Positions 8,127-16,179 of a stretch of DNA of 64,000 bases are shown here, in pieces. Where the stretch lies: contig NZ_CAJHBL010000003.1 in NCBI RefSeq assembly GCF_904846625.1, forward strand, positions 248,001 through 312,000. The letters run 5' to 3'. This DNA comes from Psychrobacter sp. JCM 18900 (GTDB lineage: Bacteria; Pseudomonadota; Gammaproteobacteria; Pseudomonadales; Moraxellaceae). The translations under genes and the position numbers were made by a program. Below the pieces are notes generated by a model. It was not told the DNA's origin. It ran no database searches and saw only the letters and a program-made list of their open reading frames with translations. Each line of letters begins with the position of its first letter. Position 1 is the first letter of the stretch.

Positions 8127-9413
8127 CTAACTATCAATCACTTCAAAGCTAAGACCAGAATGCGCTTCTAAGCGTGTTATTAGCTTATCTCCCATCGCAG
8201 ATGCTGGTGTCCAGAACCCGCCGCCAACATCTTCTTTGCTAATATCTTGTGCCAGACATAATGCCGCCTGCGAAATCATACGAGAGGTACTGCCATAACC
8301 AGGATCTCTATCACCTGTTACTTTAACGGTAATAGTGTCATTTTTAGCCGTTTGTCCAAAGTGACGAATATCAAAGTAGCCGTTTTCTTGCTCGTCTTTA
8401 GAAGGGCCTGAGCCAGCTTTTGGTAAGACGTGCTTGGATAGTAACTCGCGACTTGGTTTAATCATCATAGCAGTGGCAAAGCCCAATAAACCTGCGCTCA
8501 TGGCATAGCTAGACAGTTTTCCTTTGACGCCATCTTTCATCCACATCGCTTCGTCATACTTGAAATCGCGACCGTACTCATAGCTGAGCAATTGGTTAGT
8601 GCGATGGACGATACGCGTATTGATAGTCGCCATGACGAACGGTGCTAACCAGCGCTTATGGTTACTGTCATATACTGGTTTGCTGACATTATCCTGACGT
8701 ACGTTTGGTGCATCAGTATCATCGTTTAACAAGTAAGGGTTGGCCACTTGTTTGCGACGTGCTTTGTCCTCACCAGCTTCTTCAAATATTGATGCCATTG
8801 ACGCGATAGTACCGCCTGAGATACCGCCTTTCGCTGCTTTGACACGCATATGGATGACATTACAGGTCTCGCCGAACTTTTCTTCTGCCTTTGCTTGGGT
8901 AAAGTACGCGCCCAAATCTGACGGGATAGAGTCAAAACCACAAGAGTTAACGATACGGGCACCACTTTGCTTGGCAGTATCTTGGTACTTGTCCATCATA
9001 TCTTTGATGAAAATAGCCTCACCAGTAAGATCAACATAATCTGTACCGTTTTCAGCACAGGATTTGATCAGTGGCTCACCATATTTCAGATATGGGCCTA
9101 CAGTAGAGATGATGACTTGAGTTTGCTTTGTCATCTTATCAAGGCTGTCAGCATCGTTACTGTTGGCAATAATAATGTCTACCTTGCTCTTAAGTTTGGC
9201 CTGCAGCTTATTGAGTTTGTCTTCATCACGACCTGCGATCGCCCATGATACGTTTGAGCCATCTTCGTTCTTATTATTTGATAAAAAATTGGTTAAATAG
9301 TGGGCAGTGATCTGACCGACGAAGCTAGTCGCACCATATAGAACCACTGCATAAGGGCGTGTGTCGCCGCTGGCTTTTTGTATAGGGTTTTCAGTATCCG
9401 TATTGGTATTCAT
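8127..9413 (-). CDS. Saccharopine dehydrogenase family protein (trans-acting enoyl reductase-like)
   Basis: The Rossmann motif VVLYGATSFVGQ at residues 23-34 starts an NADP-binding domain typical of the saccharopine-dehydrogenase-like family, which includes mycobacterial trans-acting enoyl reductases. Supporting motifs are ISTVGPYLKYGEPL, DYVDLTGE and NSCGFDSIPSDLG, all characteristic of the group. Length (428 residues) is normal. The family is probably an oxidoreductase acting on lipid-linked substrates; the substrate here is unknown, and lysine metabolism is unlikely because the second domain of true saccharopine dehydrogenase is missing. The ribosome-binding site AAGGACA precedes the ATG. 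It is a single-gene unit with its own terminator. Confidence 0.85.
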   Translation of the reverse strand: MNTNTDTENPIQKASGDTRPYAVVLYGATSFVGQITAHYLTNFLSNNKNEDGSNVSWAIAGRDEDKLNKLQAKLKSKVDIIIANSNDADSLDKMTKQTQVIISTVGPYLKYGEPLIKSCAENGTDYVDLTGEAIFIKDMMDKYQDTAKQSGARIVNSCGFDSIPSDLGAYFTQAKAEEKFGETCNVIHMRVKAAKGGISGGTIASMASIFEEAGEDKARRKQVANPYLLNDDTDAPNVRQDNVSKPVYDSNHKRWLAPFVMATINTRIVHRTNQLLSYEYGRDFKYDEAMWMKDGVKGKLSSYAMSAGLLGFATAMMIKPSRELLSKHVLPKAGSGPSKDEQENGYFDIRHFGQTAKNDTITVKVTGDRDPGYGSTSRMISQAALCLAQDISKEDVGGGFWTPASAMGDKLITRLEAHSGLSFEVIDS

Positions 9414-9915
9414 ATGTATTGTCCTTAATATATTTGAGAATAAGTGGATAGTAAACTATAAACCAAGTCGTTTGATTAGGTTAGGGGTTTGTGAGGTCGC
9501 TACAGTTTATAGTTTGCAGCCAACCTTCCATAAAACATCGTATATAACGTGAGAAATTTAAAATAGTTCTGCATACAGTTGGAAGAGTAGCGTTCAGTAA
9601 AAGAGTATTTAATAAAAGCACATTCAGGTAAAAAGCGCTTAGTTTAAGAACTCTCAGTTAAATAACACTGTATTCAGAAATATAATTTTATTTCGAAAAT
9701 ATCATCTATTAAAGAAAAAGAGGTATGAGATATTAACAGTTACTACAAACTTTACATAACCTACCGATACTATTACTAAAATGAACGTTTTTTAGAGACG
9801 AACATTGCTAATCTATAAGCGTAAACAGTAATAACTAGCATTAGATAAAAACAAGTTAAATAGATGCTATATAAATTCTAATATCTGTTTTTTACCATTA
9901 TTTGAGGAGAAGATT
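9414..9915. other. Divergent intergenic region, no gene seen
   Basis: About 500 AT-rich bases separate the minus-strand dehydrogenase from the plus-strand DUF1328 gene. They must contain both promoters, but I see no clear -35/-10 pair, repeat or RNA gene. Confidence 0.45.
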
Positions 9916-10071
9916 ATGTTTCGTTGGGCTATTATTTTTGCAGTGATCGCATTATTAGCGAGTTTCCTAGGTTTTGGCGGTGTCGCAGGATTGTCTGCTA
10001 ATTTGGCATACATTTTCTTAGCAGTTGCTGTGATTTTGTTTATCGTTGCCTTTGTCAGTCGTAAGATGTAG
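9916..10071 (+). CDS. Small DUF1328 (YtjA-family) membrane protein
   Basis: This is a 51-residue protein too short for ordinary gene calling. It starts [14 protein letters not shown] and has two hydrophobic helices separated by [16 protein letters not shown], ending in the basic VSRKM. That layout and length match the DUF1328/YtjA family of small inner-membrane proteins, found widely in proteobacteria and without an assigned function. A strong ribosome-binding site (GAGGAGA) precedes the ATG, and a perfect hairpin terminator follows 30 bases after the stop, so this is a complete monocistronic gene. Confidence 0.92.
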   Translation: MFRWAIIFAVIALLASFLGFGGVAGLSANLAYIFLAVAVILFIVAFVSRKM

Positions 10072-10101
10072 ACACGGCTTATCGTTGTAAATACCTACTA
10101 T

Positions 10102-10132
10102 AAAAAAGACCCTCAATTGAGGGTCTTTTTTT
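10102..10132 (+). terminator. Terminator of the DUF1328 gene
   Basis: A perfect stem GACCCTCAATTGAGGGTC is flanked by A6 and T7. It can also work on the minus strand for the converging phhB. Confidence 0.92.
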
Positions 10133-10204
10133 ATCTGTTTCGACTAGGGGAATCGGTACAGAGTCAGGATAATCGGCATCAAGGCATACGTTGTAGACTG
10201 GCTA

Positions 10205-10498
10205 CTATAAGCGTTTGGGCTGAATAATATGCTCCATGCGTTTGGCTAAACGAATATCTAGACTAGATATACCGCCTGTATCGTGGTTGGTTAAACGAAC
10301 TTCTACGATATTATAGGTGTTACGCCATTCAGGATGATGTTCAAGCGCTTCAGCATGAAATGCCGCTTGATTCATAAAGCTCATAGCTTCGATAAAATCA
10401 CTAAAATGATAGGTCTTGACGATACTATTGCCGTCACGTTGCCAGCCAGCAAGCTCTTCTAGCTGTAGATTGATTTGTTTGTCAGATAAACTACTCAT
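10205..10498 (-). CDS. phhB: 4a-hydroxytetrahydrobiopterin dehydratase
   Basis: The 97-residue length and sequence match the pterin-4a-carbinolamine dehydratase family. The conserved block with two histidines ([10 protein letters not shown]), then [14 protein letters not shown] and [10 protein letters not shown], carries the pterin-binding and catalytic histidines. The enzyme dehydrates 4a-hydroxytetrahydrobiopterin formed by phenylalanine hydroxylase so that the cofactor can be recycled. No phenylalanine hydroxylase gene is nearby. The ribosome-binding site AAAGG precedes the ATG. Confidence 0.92.
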   Translation of the reverse strand: MSSLSDKQINLQLEELAGWQRDGNSIVKTYHFSDFIEAMSFMNQAAFHAEALEHHPEWRNTYNIVEVRLTNHDTGGISSLDIRLAKRMEHIIQPKRL

Positions 10499-10653
10499 AT
10501 TAATAACCTTTATTGTTATGTCGAATTGGTTTATTAAAAGTGGTGCTGTGGTATCTCTCCTATGCGAAATAAATATCTACACATTTCCTGCTTTGCCCGA
10601 TGTCACGTAACTGAGCCTAGCTAACGAATGAATTGAGCCGACTACTTAGCTAG

Positions 10654-10947
10654 TTAAATCAAATCTTGATACTCAGGATGGTTGCTAATGTATGACGCGA
10701 CAAATGAGCATTGCGGTACCACTTTCTTGTCTTGCTCACGCGCATAATTCAATGCGTGCTTAACGAGTGCTGAACCAACGCCTTGACCGCCTAATTGCTG
10801 CGGTACAATAGTATGATCGTAGACCAATTTGTCAGCACTTTCCTGATAGCTAATATAACCTGTCTGACCATCGATAGAGGTCTCAAAGCGGTTCGCTGCT
10901 TGATTATGAACAATGTCTAGATTTGGTTTAGAGGTTTGGTTACTCAT
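10654..10947 (-). CDS. Small GNAT-type N-acetyltransferase (YidJ/NATD1-like)
   Basis: This is a 97-residue single-domain protein of the short GCN5-related group. The acetyl-CoA loop is visible as QLGGQGVGSALVKHAL (about residues 52-67), preceded by DHTIVPQ and followed by VVPQCSFVASYI, the normal order for this group. Members are small putative acetyltransferases whose substrates are mostly unknown. The ribosome-binding site TGGAG precedes the ATG. It is in the same direction as phhB but 155 bases away, so operon membership is unclear. Confidence 0.85.
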   Translation of the reverse strand: MSNQTSKPNLDIVHNQAANRFETSIDGQTGYISYQESADKLVYDHTIVPQQLGGQGVGSALVKHALNYAREQDKKVVPQCSFVASYISNHPEYQDLI

Positions 10948-11147
10948 TAATATACTCCATTTCTTATTAGCGAATTTTTATTATGAATTAAATATTTTAT
11001 TAACTTTAATAGTGCCAGTTTAGTATGTAGGTTTGATGCTTAACAATCTAGACGCTTACCGTAATCGTTGATAGGACGACCTTTAATGTCATCTATGTCT
11101 TTTGTCCTACCTTATCATGGCCGTATCTAGTTGCAAATCTGAATATG

Positions 11148-12608
11148 TCACCATGCATAGGATATGGCCTTACGAACGACTGGGGGTAAAAAGCGAGTGA
11201 GACCACTACTATTCTCTATCGCTAATTTGTCTTCTAATTTGTTTTCTAAATCGGCCGCTGACCTATCATCTTTATGAATAGTACTATCTGCATTTTCCAC
11301 TGACTGTACATGGGCTTGCCATTCTTTTTCACTAGGTTTGCTAAAATGATAAATACGTCCGAGTACTTGCTTGAGTTGCGTACCAAAGCGGCCAGTGTTA
11401 TAGCTTAAACCATACTTACGGCATATGACCTGTACCTGCGGCGCAATTTTTGCATAGTGACCAGCTGGCATATCAGGAAATATATGATGCTCAATTTGAT
11501 GAGATAAATTACCTGTCAAAAGGTGAAACCATTTGCTGCCTTTGATATTGCTAGAGCCAAGGATTTGGCGTACATACCAGTCGCCTTTACTTTCCTTGGC
11601 ATCAAGATGGGTATAGATATACGCTTGCTCAGTGAAGTGTCCGCAAAAAATCACTGCCCACGTCCATAGATTACGGACAGTGTTGGCAGTCATATTACCG
11701 CTCAGCGTACTAAAGGCGCTACGATGGCCTAGCGTCATCGCTACCACAGATGGCAGCGCGATATAGTCTTTGCCTATTTGTCGTCCAATTTTGGCAAATA
11801 ACGCGCGAGACTTTTGCTGCATGATTTTGTGCAGATCAGGGGAGTCAGCGTATTCATCTGCACTGATTTGGATGTCGTGAAAAGCTACTGCCCATTCAAA
11901 GCCAAATGCCAGTACCGCTGTACTAAACATATTGTAGCGATCTTCTGGCGTCCAAGGCTGCTCGTCAGTTACTCGAATTAAGTGATAGCCTACGTCATGA
12001 TCACGGCCAACAATATTGGTAAAAGTATGATGTAGATAATTATGTGAGTGTTGCCACAATGGAGCAGGGCAGACAATATCCCAGTCGAATTTTTGACTAT
12101 TAAGGTGCGGGTGTTGCATCCAGTCATATTGACCATGCATGACATTATGACCCAGCTCCATGTTGTTCAATACTTTGCTAAAGCTAAGTAAAGACGTACC
12201 TAGTAGCCAAGTAGCGACAAGACTGCGTTTCGATGGCATACGCCCAGCCGCTGCAAGTAGACCACGGGCAATAACTTCACTATATACTACGGTGGCATAT
12301 ATCCGCTGTATGTAGCGTGCATCCTTACTGCCTAGCGAGTCCATGACGCTTTTATATAGGGCATTGAGCTCTACGGCTAAAGCATCACTTTGAAGCTTTG
12401 ATAAAGGTGCGCCATTCAACGTTGGGTAGCGAGTCCGTGTTGACATGTCTGGCTGACCGCTATCATTGATTGCTGCATCATTAAGCTGCGAGTAAGGCGT
12501 TTGCGGCGTCAAAGGCAAAGGCGCGTTTTTTGCTAGCTGTGCATCGGACAGTGGCGGCAAGATAGGCATAGCAGATTGTGGCGTAGTAACGGGTGGTAAT
12601 AAGCGCAT
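11148..12608 (-). CDS. Membrane fatty-acid desaturase (acyl-lipid/acyl-CoA type)
   Basis: Three histidine boxes that bind the di-iron centre are visible: HNVMH (about residues 154-158), the HSHNYLHH block (about 187-194) and HQIEHH (about 375). Hydrophobic helices lie between them. This is the desaturase class that puts a double bond into membrane fatty acids and that takes electrons from a ferredoxin-type reductase. The reductase is the gene immediately upstream on the same strand, so the pair forms a functional unit, useful for membrane fluidity in cold. I chose the ATG at 12608 because AAGGAT lies seven bases before it; an earlier in-frame start at 12647 has no such site. The product is about 486 residues. 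Confidence 0.9.
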   Translation of the reverse strand: MRLLPPVTTPQSAMPILPPLSDAQLAKNAPLPLTPQTPYSQLNDAAINDSGQPDMSTRTRYPTLNGAPLSKLQSDALAVELNALYKSVMDSLGSKDARYIQRIYATVVYSEVIARGLLAAAGRMPSKRSLVATWLLGTSLLSFSKVLNNMELGHNVMHGQYDWMQHPHLNSQKFDWDIVCPAPLWQHSHNYLHHTFTNIVGRDHDVGYHLIRVTDEQPWTPEDRYNMFSTAVLAFGFEWAVAFHDIQISADEYADSPDLHKIMQQKSRALFAKIGRQIGKDYIALPSVVAMTLGHRSAFSTLSGNMTANTVRNLWTWAVIFCGHFTEQAYIYTHLDAKESKGDWYVRQILGSSNIKGSKWFHLLTGNLSHQIEHHIFPDMPAGHYAKIAPQVQVICRKYGLSYNTGRFGTQLKQVLGRIYHFSKPSEKEWQAHVQSVENADSTIHKDDRSAADLENKLEDKLAIENSSGLTRFLPPVVRKAISYAW

Positions 12609-12766
12609 AAATAAATCCTTAACCGAAACGGCATGAATAAGCAGCACTGCATCCGGTTTGATAAGTTATCTGAGTTTTAGCCTATAAAGTGACGTTTGTC
12701 TTTTATTTCTCATAGGTTGTCTAGCATATGCTTTCTTTTGAGCTGGTCGTTCTATTAAGCCAGTCA

Positions 12767-14035
12767 TTAAACATCAAGAACCACATCAGTCATGGCGATA
12801 TTGATGCAAGTCTGAATAGACTCGTAACCATCACCACTCACTTTCCCTGTTTGAACGTTTTTGACCACGCCACTAACTTTATTACAGCGGCATAACTGGC
12901 AAATGCCTTGCCGGCAACCATGCGCTAGCCGTACATCTGCATTCTCAGCCGCAGCCAGTATGGTCGTGTCACTGCTAAATCGTCGTTGCCGTGATCGCAA
13001 ATAGACAGTGTGTTCTTCTACAGGTATCGTTTTATCGAATGTTTGATTGCTACCGTTATCAAAATCAGCTAGGACATTACCAAAGTTCTCTACGATGATG
13101 TTATCGCGCAGCTGTTCTTCTGTAGGTGTTATCTCTGCGGCAGCTTTATATAAGCCAGCTAATAACGCTTGTGAACCGCAGGCAAATATTTGCGTATCTG
13201 CTAGAGGTAAGTTTAGTGACAGCAAACCCTCTACACTTAAGTATCGTGTGCCAGCCAAATAGGTAGTCGGCTCTTCAGTATGGATTAGATGATAAGTAAA
13301 GTCTGGATATGCATTGTTCAGCTGTTGCCACTGATGTTGGAGCTTGGATGAAACAGTTCGACTGTAATGTAATAGCGTCACCTGATGTCCATTACTCAGG
13401 GCTTGAGTGATAAGTCCGAGCATAGGTGTGATACCGCTACCACCAGCGATGAATAGTAAAGGAATAAGTTTGTCATTCTCTGATATTTGCTGCCTTAGTA
13501 TTGAGGTTTGTTCCAAAGTAAATTGACCAAGTGGCAGGCTTGTATCAACGACGCTAGCCAGTGGCATTTGCTTGGTTAGATAGTCAGATACCAATCCTTG
13601 CGGTTTAATCGTGATAGTTACCGTATGACGTTGGTCTGCCGTATGGCTCTCGGTAGTATCGTCGAGCCACCAGAGTAGTTGATGCGCCAAGCCCACTATC
13701 GAGTAACTACGTTGGTGATAAACCCCATCGATACAAACACGAAAATCAAGATATTGACCACCTTGCCAACCACCCATCACCTCAGAAACCTGCTGTTTAA
13801 AGGCTCTATTGGTCTCAAAACGAAGTGCGATCAAATCATCACTTAGCGTATAGCGCGCGATCAGGCGCAACTTAGGCGTCGTCAATGACCAAAACGGATG
13901 TAAGCGCGCTCCGATAAAATCGATAAACGCACGTTGAATAATTTCAGGGCGATAGCCGTTGGTCATATTATCAGTACCTGTATGATTGCTATGAAGTAGG
14001 TGTTGAGACGAACATAAGGTCAGATGATCAATCAT
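12767..14035 (-). CDS. Flavodoxin/ferredoxin-NADP reductase with C-terminal 2Fe-2S domain
   Basis: The first part is an FAD-binding domain containing the flavin motif RSYSIVG, and the middle is an NAD(P)-binding domain (FIAGGSGITPMLG). The last 90 residues are a plant-type 2Fe-2S ferredoxin with Cys374, Cys379, Cys382 and Cys410 in the CX4CX2C...C pattern. This is a one-polypeptide electron chain from NADPH to the desaturase downstream, as in the DesB/DesC-type pair of Pseudomonas. The start may instead be the ATG at 13966, which would remove 23 weakly conserved residues. About 160 bases separate the two genes, so read-through transcription is likely. Confidence 0.88.
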   Translation of the reverse strand: MIDHLTLCSSQHLLHSNHTGTDNMTNGYRPEIIQRAFIDFIGARLHPFWSLTTPKLRLIARYTLSDDLIALRFETNRAFKQQVSEVMGGWQGGQYLDFRVCIDGVYHQRSYSIVGLAHQLLWWLDDTTESHTADQRHTVTITIKPQGLVSDYLTKQMPLASVVDTSLPLGQFTLEQTSILRQQISENDKLIPLLFIAGGSGITPMLGLITQALSNGHQVTLLHYSRTVSSKLQHQWQQLNNAYPDFTYHLIHTEEPTTYLAGTRYLSVEGLLSLNLPLADTQIFACGSQALLAGLYKAAAEITPTEEQLRDNIIVENFGNVLADFDNGSNQTFDKTIPVEEHTVYLRSRQRRFSSDTTILAAAENADVRLAHGCRQGICQLCRCNKVSGVVKNVQTGKVSGDGYESIQTCINIAMTDVVLDV

Positions 14036-14415
14036 TTTGATAATCGAACATGAAATCGAACCATTAGACCTTGTTAAGCCACACTAATATGCTAACGGCT
14101 ATTGATTAAATTTGCGAAAGTTTTGATGCTATTTTTTGTGGTCTTTATAAAACGCTAATGAATCAAAATGTTAAGTTAGTTCATTAAGATAAGACCCCTA
14201 GAGTTACCTTTTAAAGCGAGTTTTATAGCTAAAGGCCATAGCCTGCTGTCAAAAACAGTAAAACAACTGGTAAAACAACCTGTCAGCTTGCAGGGTATGC
14301 GCCACAATGCGATAATGACCTATAATTTGTAACCCTGATTTTGAGGTACGGCACGCTTGGCATCATCGCTGAGTTGCATTTGCTGTTCTCTTCTATGCAG
14401 TCTATCGGAGTGTTA
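14036..14415. other. Divergent intergenic region upstream of ettA
   Basis: A TATAAT -10 box at 14321-14326 is the likely ettA promoter, giving a leader of about 80 bases. The rest of the region is AT-rich with no gene seen. Confidence 0.45.
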
Positions 14416-16077
14416 ATGGCTCAATATATTTACACGATGAACAACGTGTCAAAACTTGTTCCCCCTAAGCGTGAAATCCTAAAAAATATCAACCTATCGT
14501 TTTTTCCTGGTGCCAAAATTGGTGTTTTGGGTATCAACGGTTCAGGTAAATCAACCTTGCTACGTATCATGGCAGGCGTGGATACTGAGTTTAGTGGTGA
14601 AGCACGCGCGCAAGCAGGTACCAAAGTTGGCTATCTGCCACAGGAACCACAGCTAGATGATAGCAAAGACGTTCGTGGTAATGTCGAAGACGGTATGCGC
14701 GAAGCACTAGATGCGCTAGCACGTCTAGATGCTATCTATGCAGAATACGCAGAGCCTGATGCTGATTTTGATAAGCTTGCTGAAGAGCAAGGCAAGATGG
14801 AAGATATCATCCAGTCTTGGGATGCGCATAACTTAAACAACCAGCTAGAAAAAGCGGCCGATGCGCTACGTCTGCCACCATGGGATGCTGATGTTAGCAA
14901 GCTGTCAGGTGGTGAGAAACGCCGTGTGGCACTATGCCGTCTACTATTGTCGCGCCCTGACATGCTATTACTTGACGAACCGACCAACCATTTGGACGCC
15001 GAGTCTGTGGCATGGCTAGAGCAGTTCTTGCAGAACTACAGCGGTACTATCGTTGCCATTACTCATGATCGCTATTTCTTGGATAATGTTGCTCAGTGGA
15101 TTTTGGAGCTTGACCGTGGCCATGGCTATCCGTATGAAGGCAACTATACTGAGTGGCTAGAGCAAAAGAATACGCGTCTAGAGCAGCAGAACAAGCAAGA
15201 AGAATCATTTGCTAAAGCACTAAAAAAAGAGCTTGAGTGGATTCGCAAAAACCAAAAAGGCCAACAGGCTAAGTCTAAATCTCGTGTACAGCGTTTTGAA
15301 GAATTGAACTCAACTGAGTTCCAAAAACGTAATGAGACTTCTGAGATTTATATTCCACCTGGTCCACGTTTGGGTAACAAGGTTATTGAGATCAATGACA
15401 TCTCTAAATCATTCGGCGATCGTCTGCTGTATGAAAACCTAAGCTTTAACGTACCAGCTGGTGGTATCGTTGGTATTATCGGTCCAAATGGTGCAGGTAA
15501 AACCACGCTATTTAACATGATTACTGAGCGCGATACCCCAGATACTGGTTCAGTTGATTTGGGTGAAAGTGTTAAAGTTGCCTATGTCGGTCAGGTACGT
15601 GATCATCTAGACGACAACAAAACCGTGTGGGAAGAAGTTTCTGACGGTCTCGATATCATTACCGTTGGTGACTACACCACGCCAAGCCGTGCCTATATCG
15701 GACGTTTTAACTTCAAAGGCTCAGATCAGCAAAAGCACGTTGGTCAATTATCAGGTGGTGAGCGTAACCGTTTGCAGTTAGCGAAGACGCTAAAGCAAGG
15801 CGCAAACGTATTGCTCCTTGATGAACCATCAAACGATTTGGATATCGAAACCTTACGTGCACTAGAGGATGCGATTCAAGTATTCCCAGGTACAGTAATG
15901 GTCGTATCGCATGATCGCTGGTTCCTTGATCGTATCGCGACTCATATCTTGGCGTTCGAAGAAGAAGGCCCAGTTTGGTTTGACGGTAACTATACTGAGT
16001 TCGAAGCGTATCGCAAGAAAACGATGGGTGATGATGCTAGTCCTAAACGTGCCAAGTATAAGAAAATTACTAACTAA
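14416..16077 (+). CDS. ettA: Energy-dependent translational throttle protein EttA (ABC-F)
   Basis: This soluble ABC-F protein of about 553 residues has two ATPase domains and no membrane segments. Walker A motifs are GINGSGKST and GPNGAGKTT, the signature motifs are LSGGEKRR and LSGGERNR, and both Walker B regions read LLLDEP. Between them is the P-site tRNA interaction motif region with the coiled Lys/Glu-rich linker. EttA binds the ribosomal E site and gates entry into elongation according to ATP/ADP ratio. I chose the ATG at 14416, with GGAG just upstream and the conserved start MAQYIYTMNNVSK, over an earlier ATG with no conservation. A terminator follows. Confidence 0.95.
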   Translation: MAQYIYTMNNVSKLVPPKREILKNINLSFFPGAKIGVLGINGSGKSTLLRIMAGVDTEFSGEARAQAGTKVGYLPQEPQLDDSKDVRGNVEDGMREALDALARLDAIYAEYAEPDADFDKLAEEQGKMEDIIQSWDAHNLNNQLEKAADALRLPPWDADVSKLSGGEKRRVALCRLLLSRPDMLLLDEPTNHLDAESVAWLEQFLQNYSGTIVAITHDRYFLDNVAQWILELDRGHGYPYEGNYTEWLEQKNTRLEQQNKQEESFAKALKKELEWIRKNQKGQQAKSKSRVQRFEELNSTEFQKRNETSEIYIPPGPRLGNKVIEINDISKSFGDRLLYENLSFNVPAGGIVGIIGPNGAGKTTLFNMITERDTPDTGSVDLGESVKVAYVGQVRDHLDDNKTVWEEVSDGLDIITVGDYTTPSRAYIGRFNFKGSDQQKHVGQLSGGERNRLQLAKTLKQGANVLLLDEPSNDLDIETLRALEDAIQVFPGTVMVVSHDRWFLDRIATHILAFEEEGPVWFDGNYTEFEAYRKKTMGDDASPKRAKYKKITN

Positions 16078-16103
16078 TACGGCTGTTTAATATAGTCCAA
16101 TCC

Positions 16104-16138
16104 AAAAAAAGACCGCTAATCATTAGCGGTCTTTTTTT
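16104..16138. terminator. Terminator between ettA and plsB
   Basis: A perfect stem GACCGCTAATCATTAGCGGTC has A7 and T7 flanks and can work for both converging genes. Confidence 0.92.
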
Positions 16139-16179
16139 GTTTAGCTTAAAATCTTAAAGGGTATGGGTAGTCGTTAAAA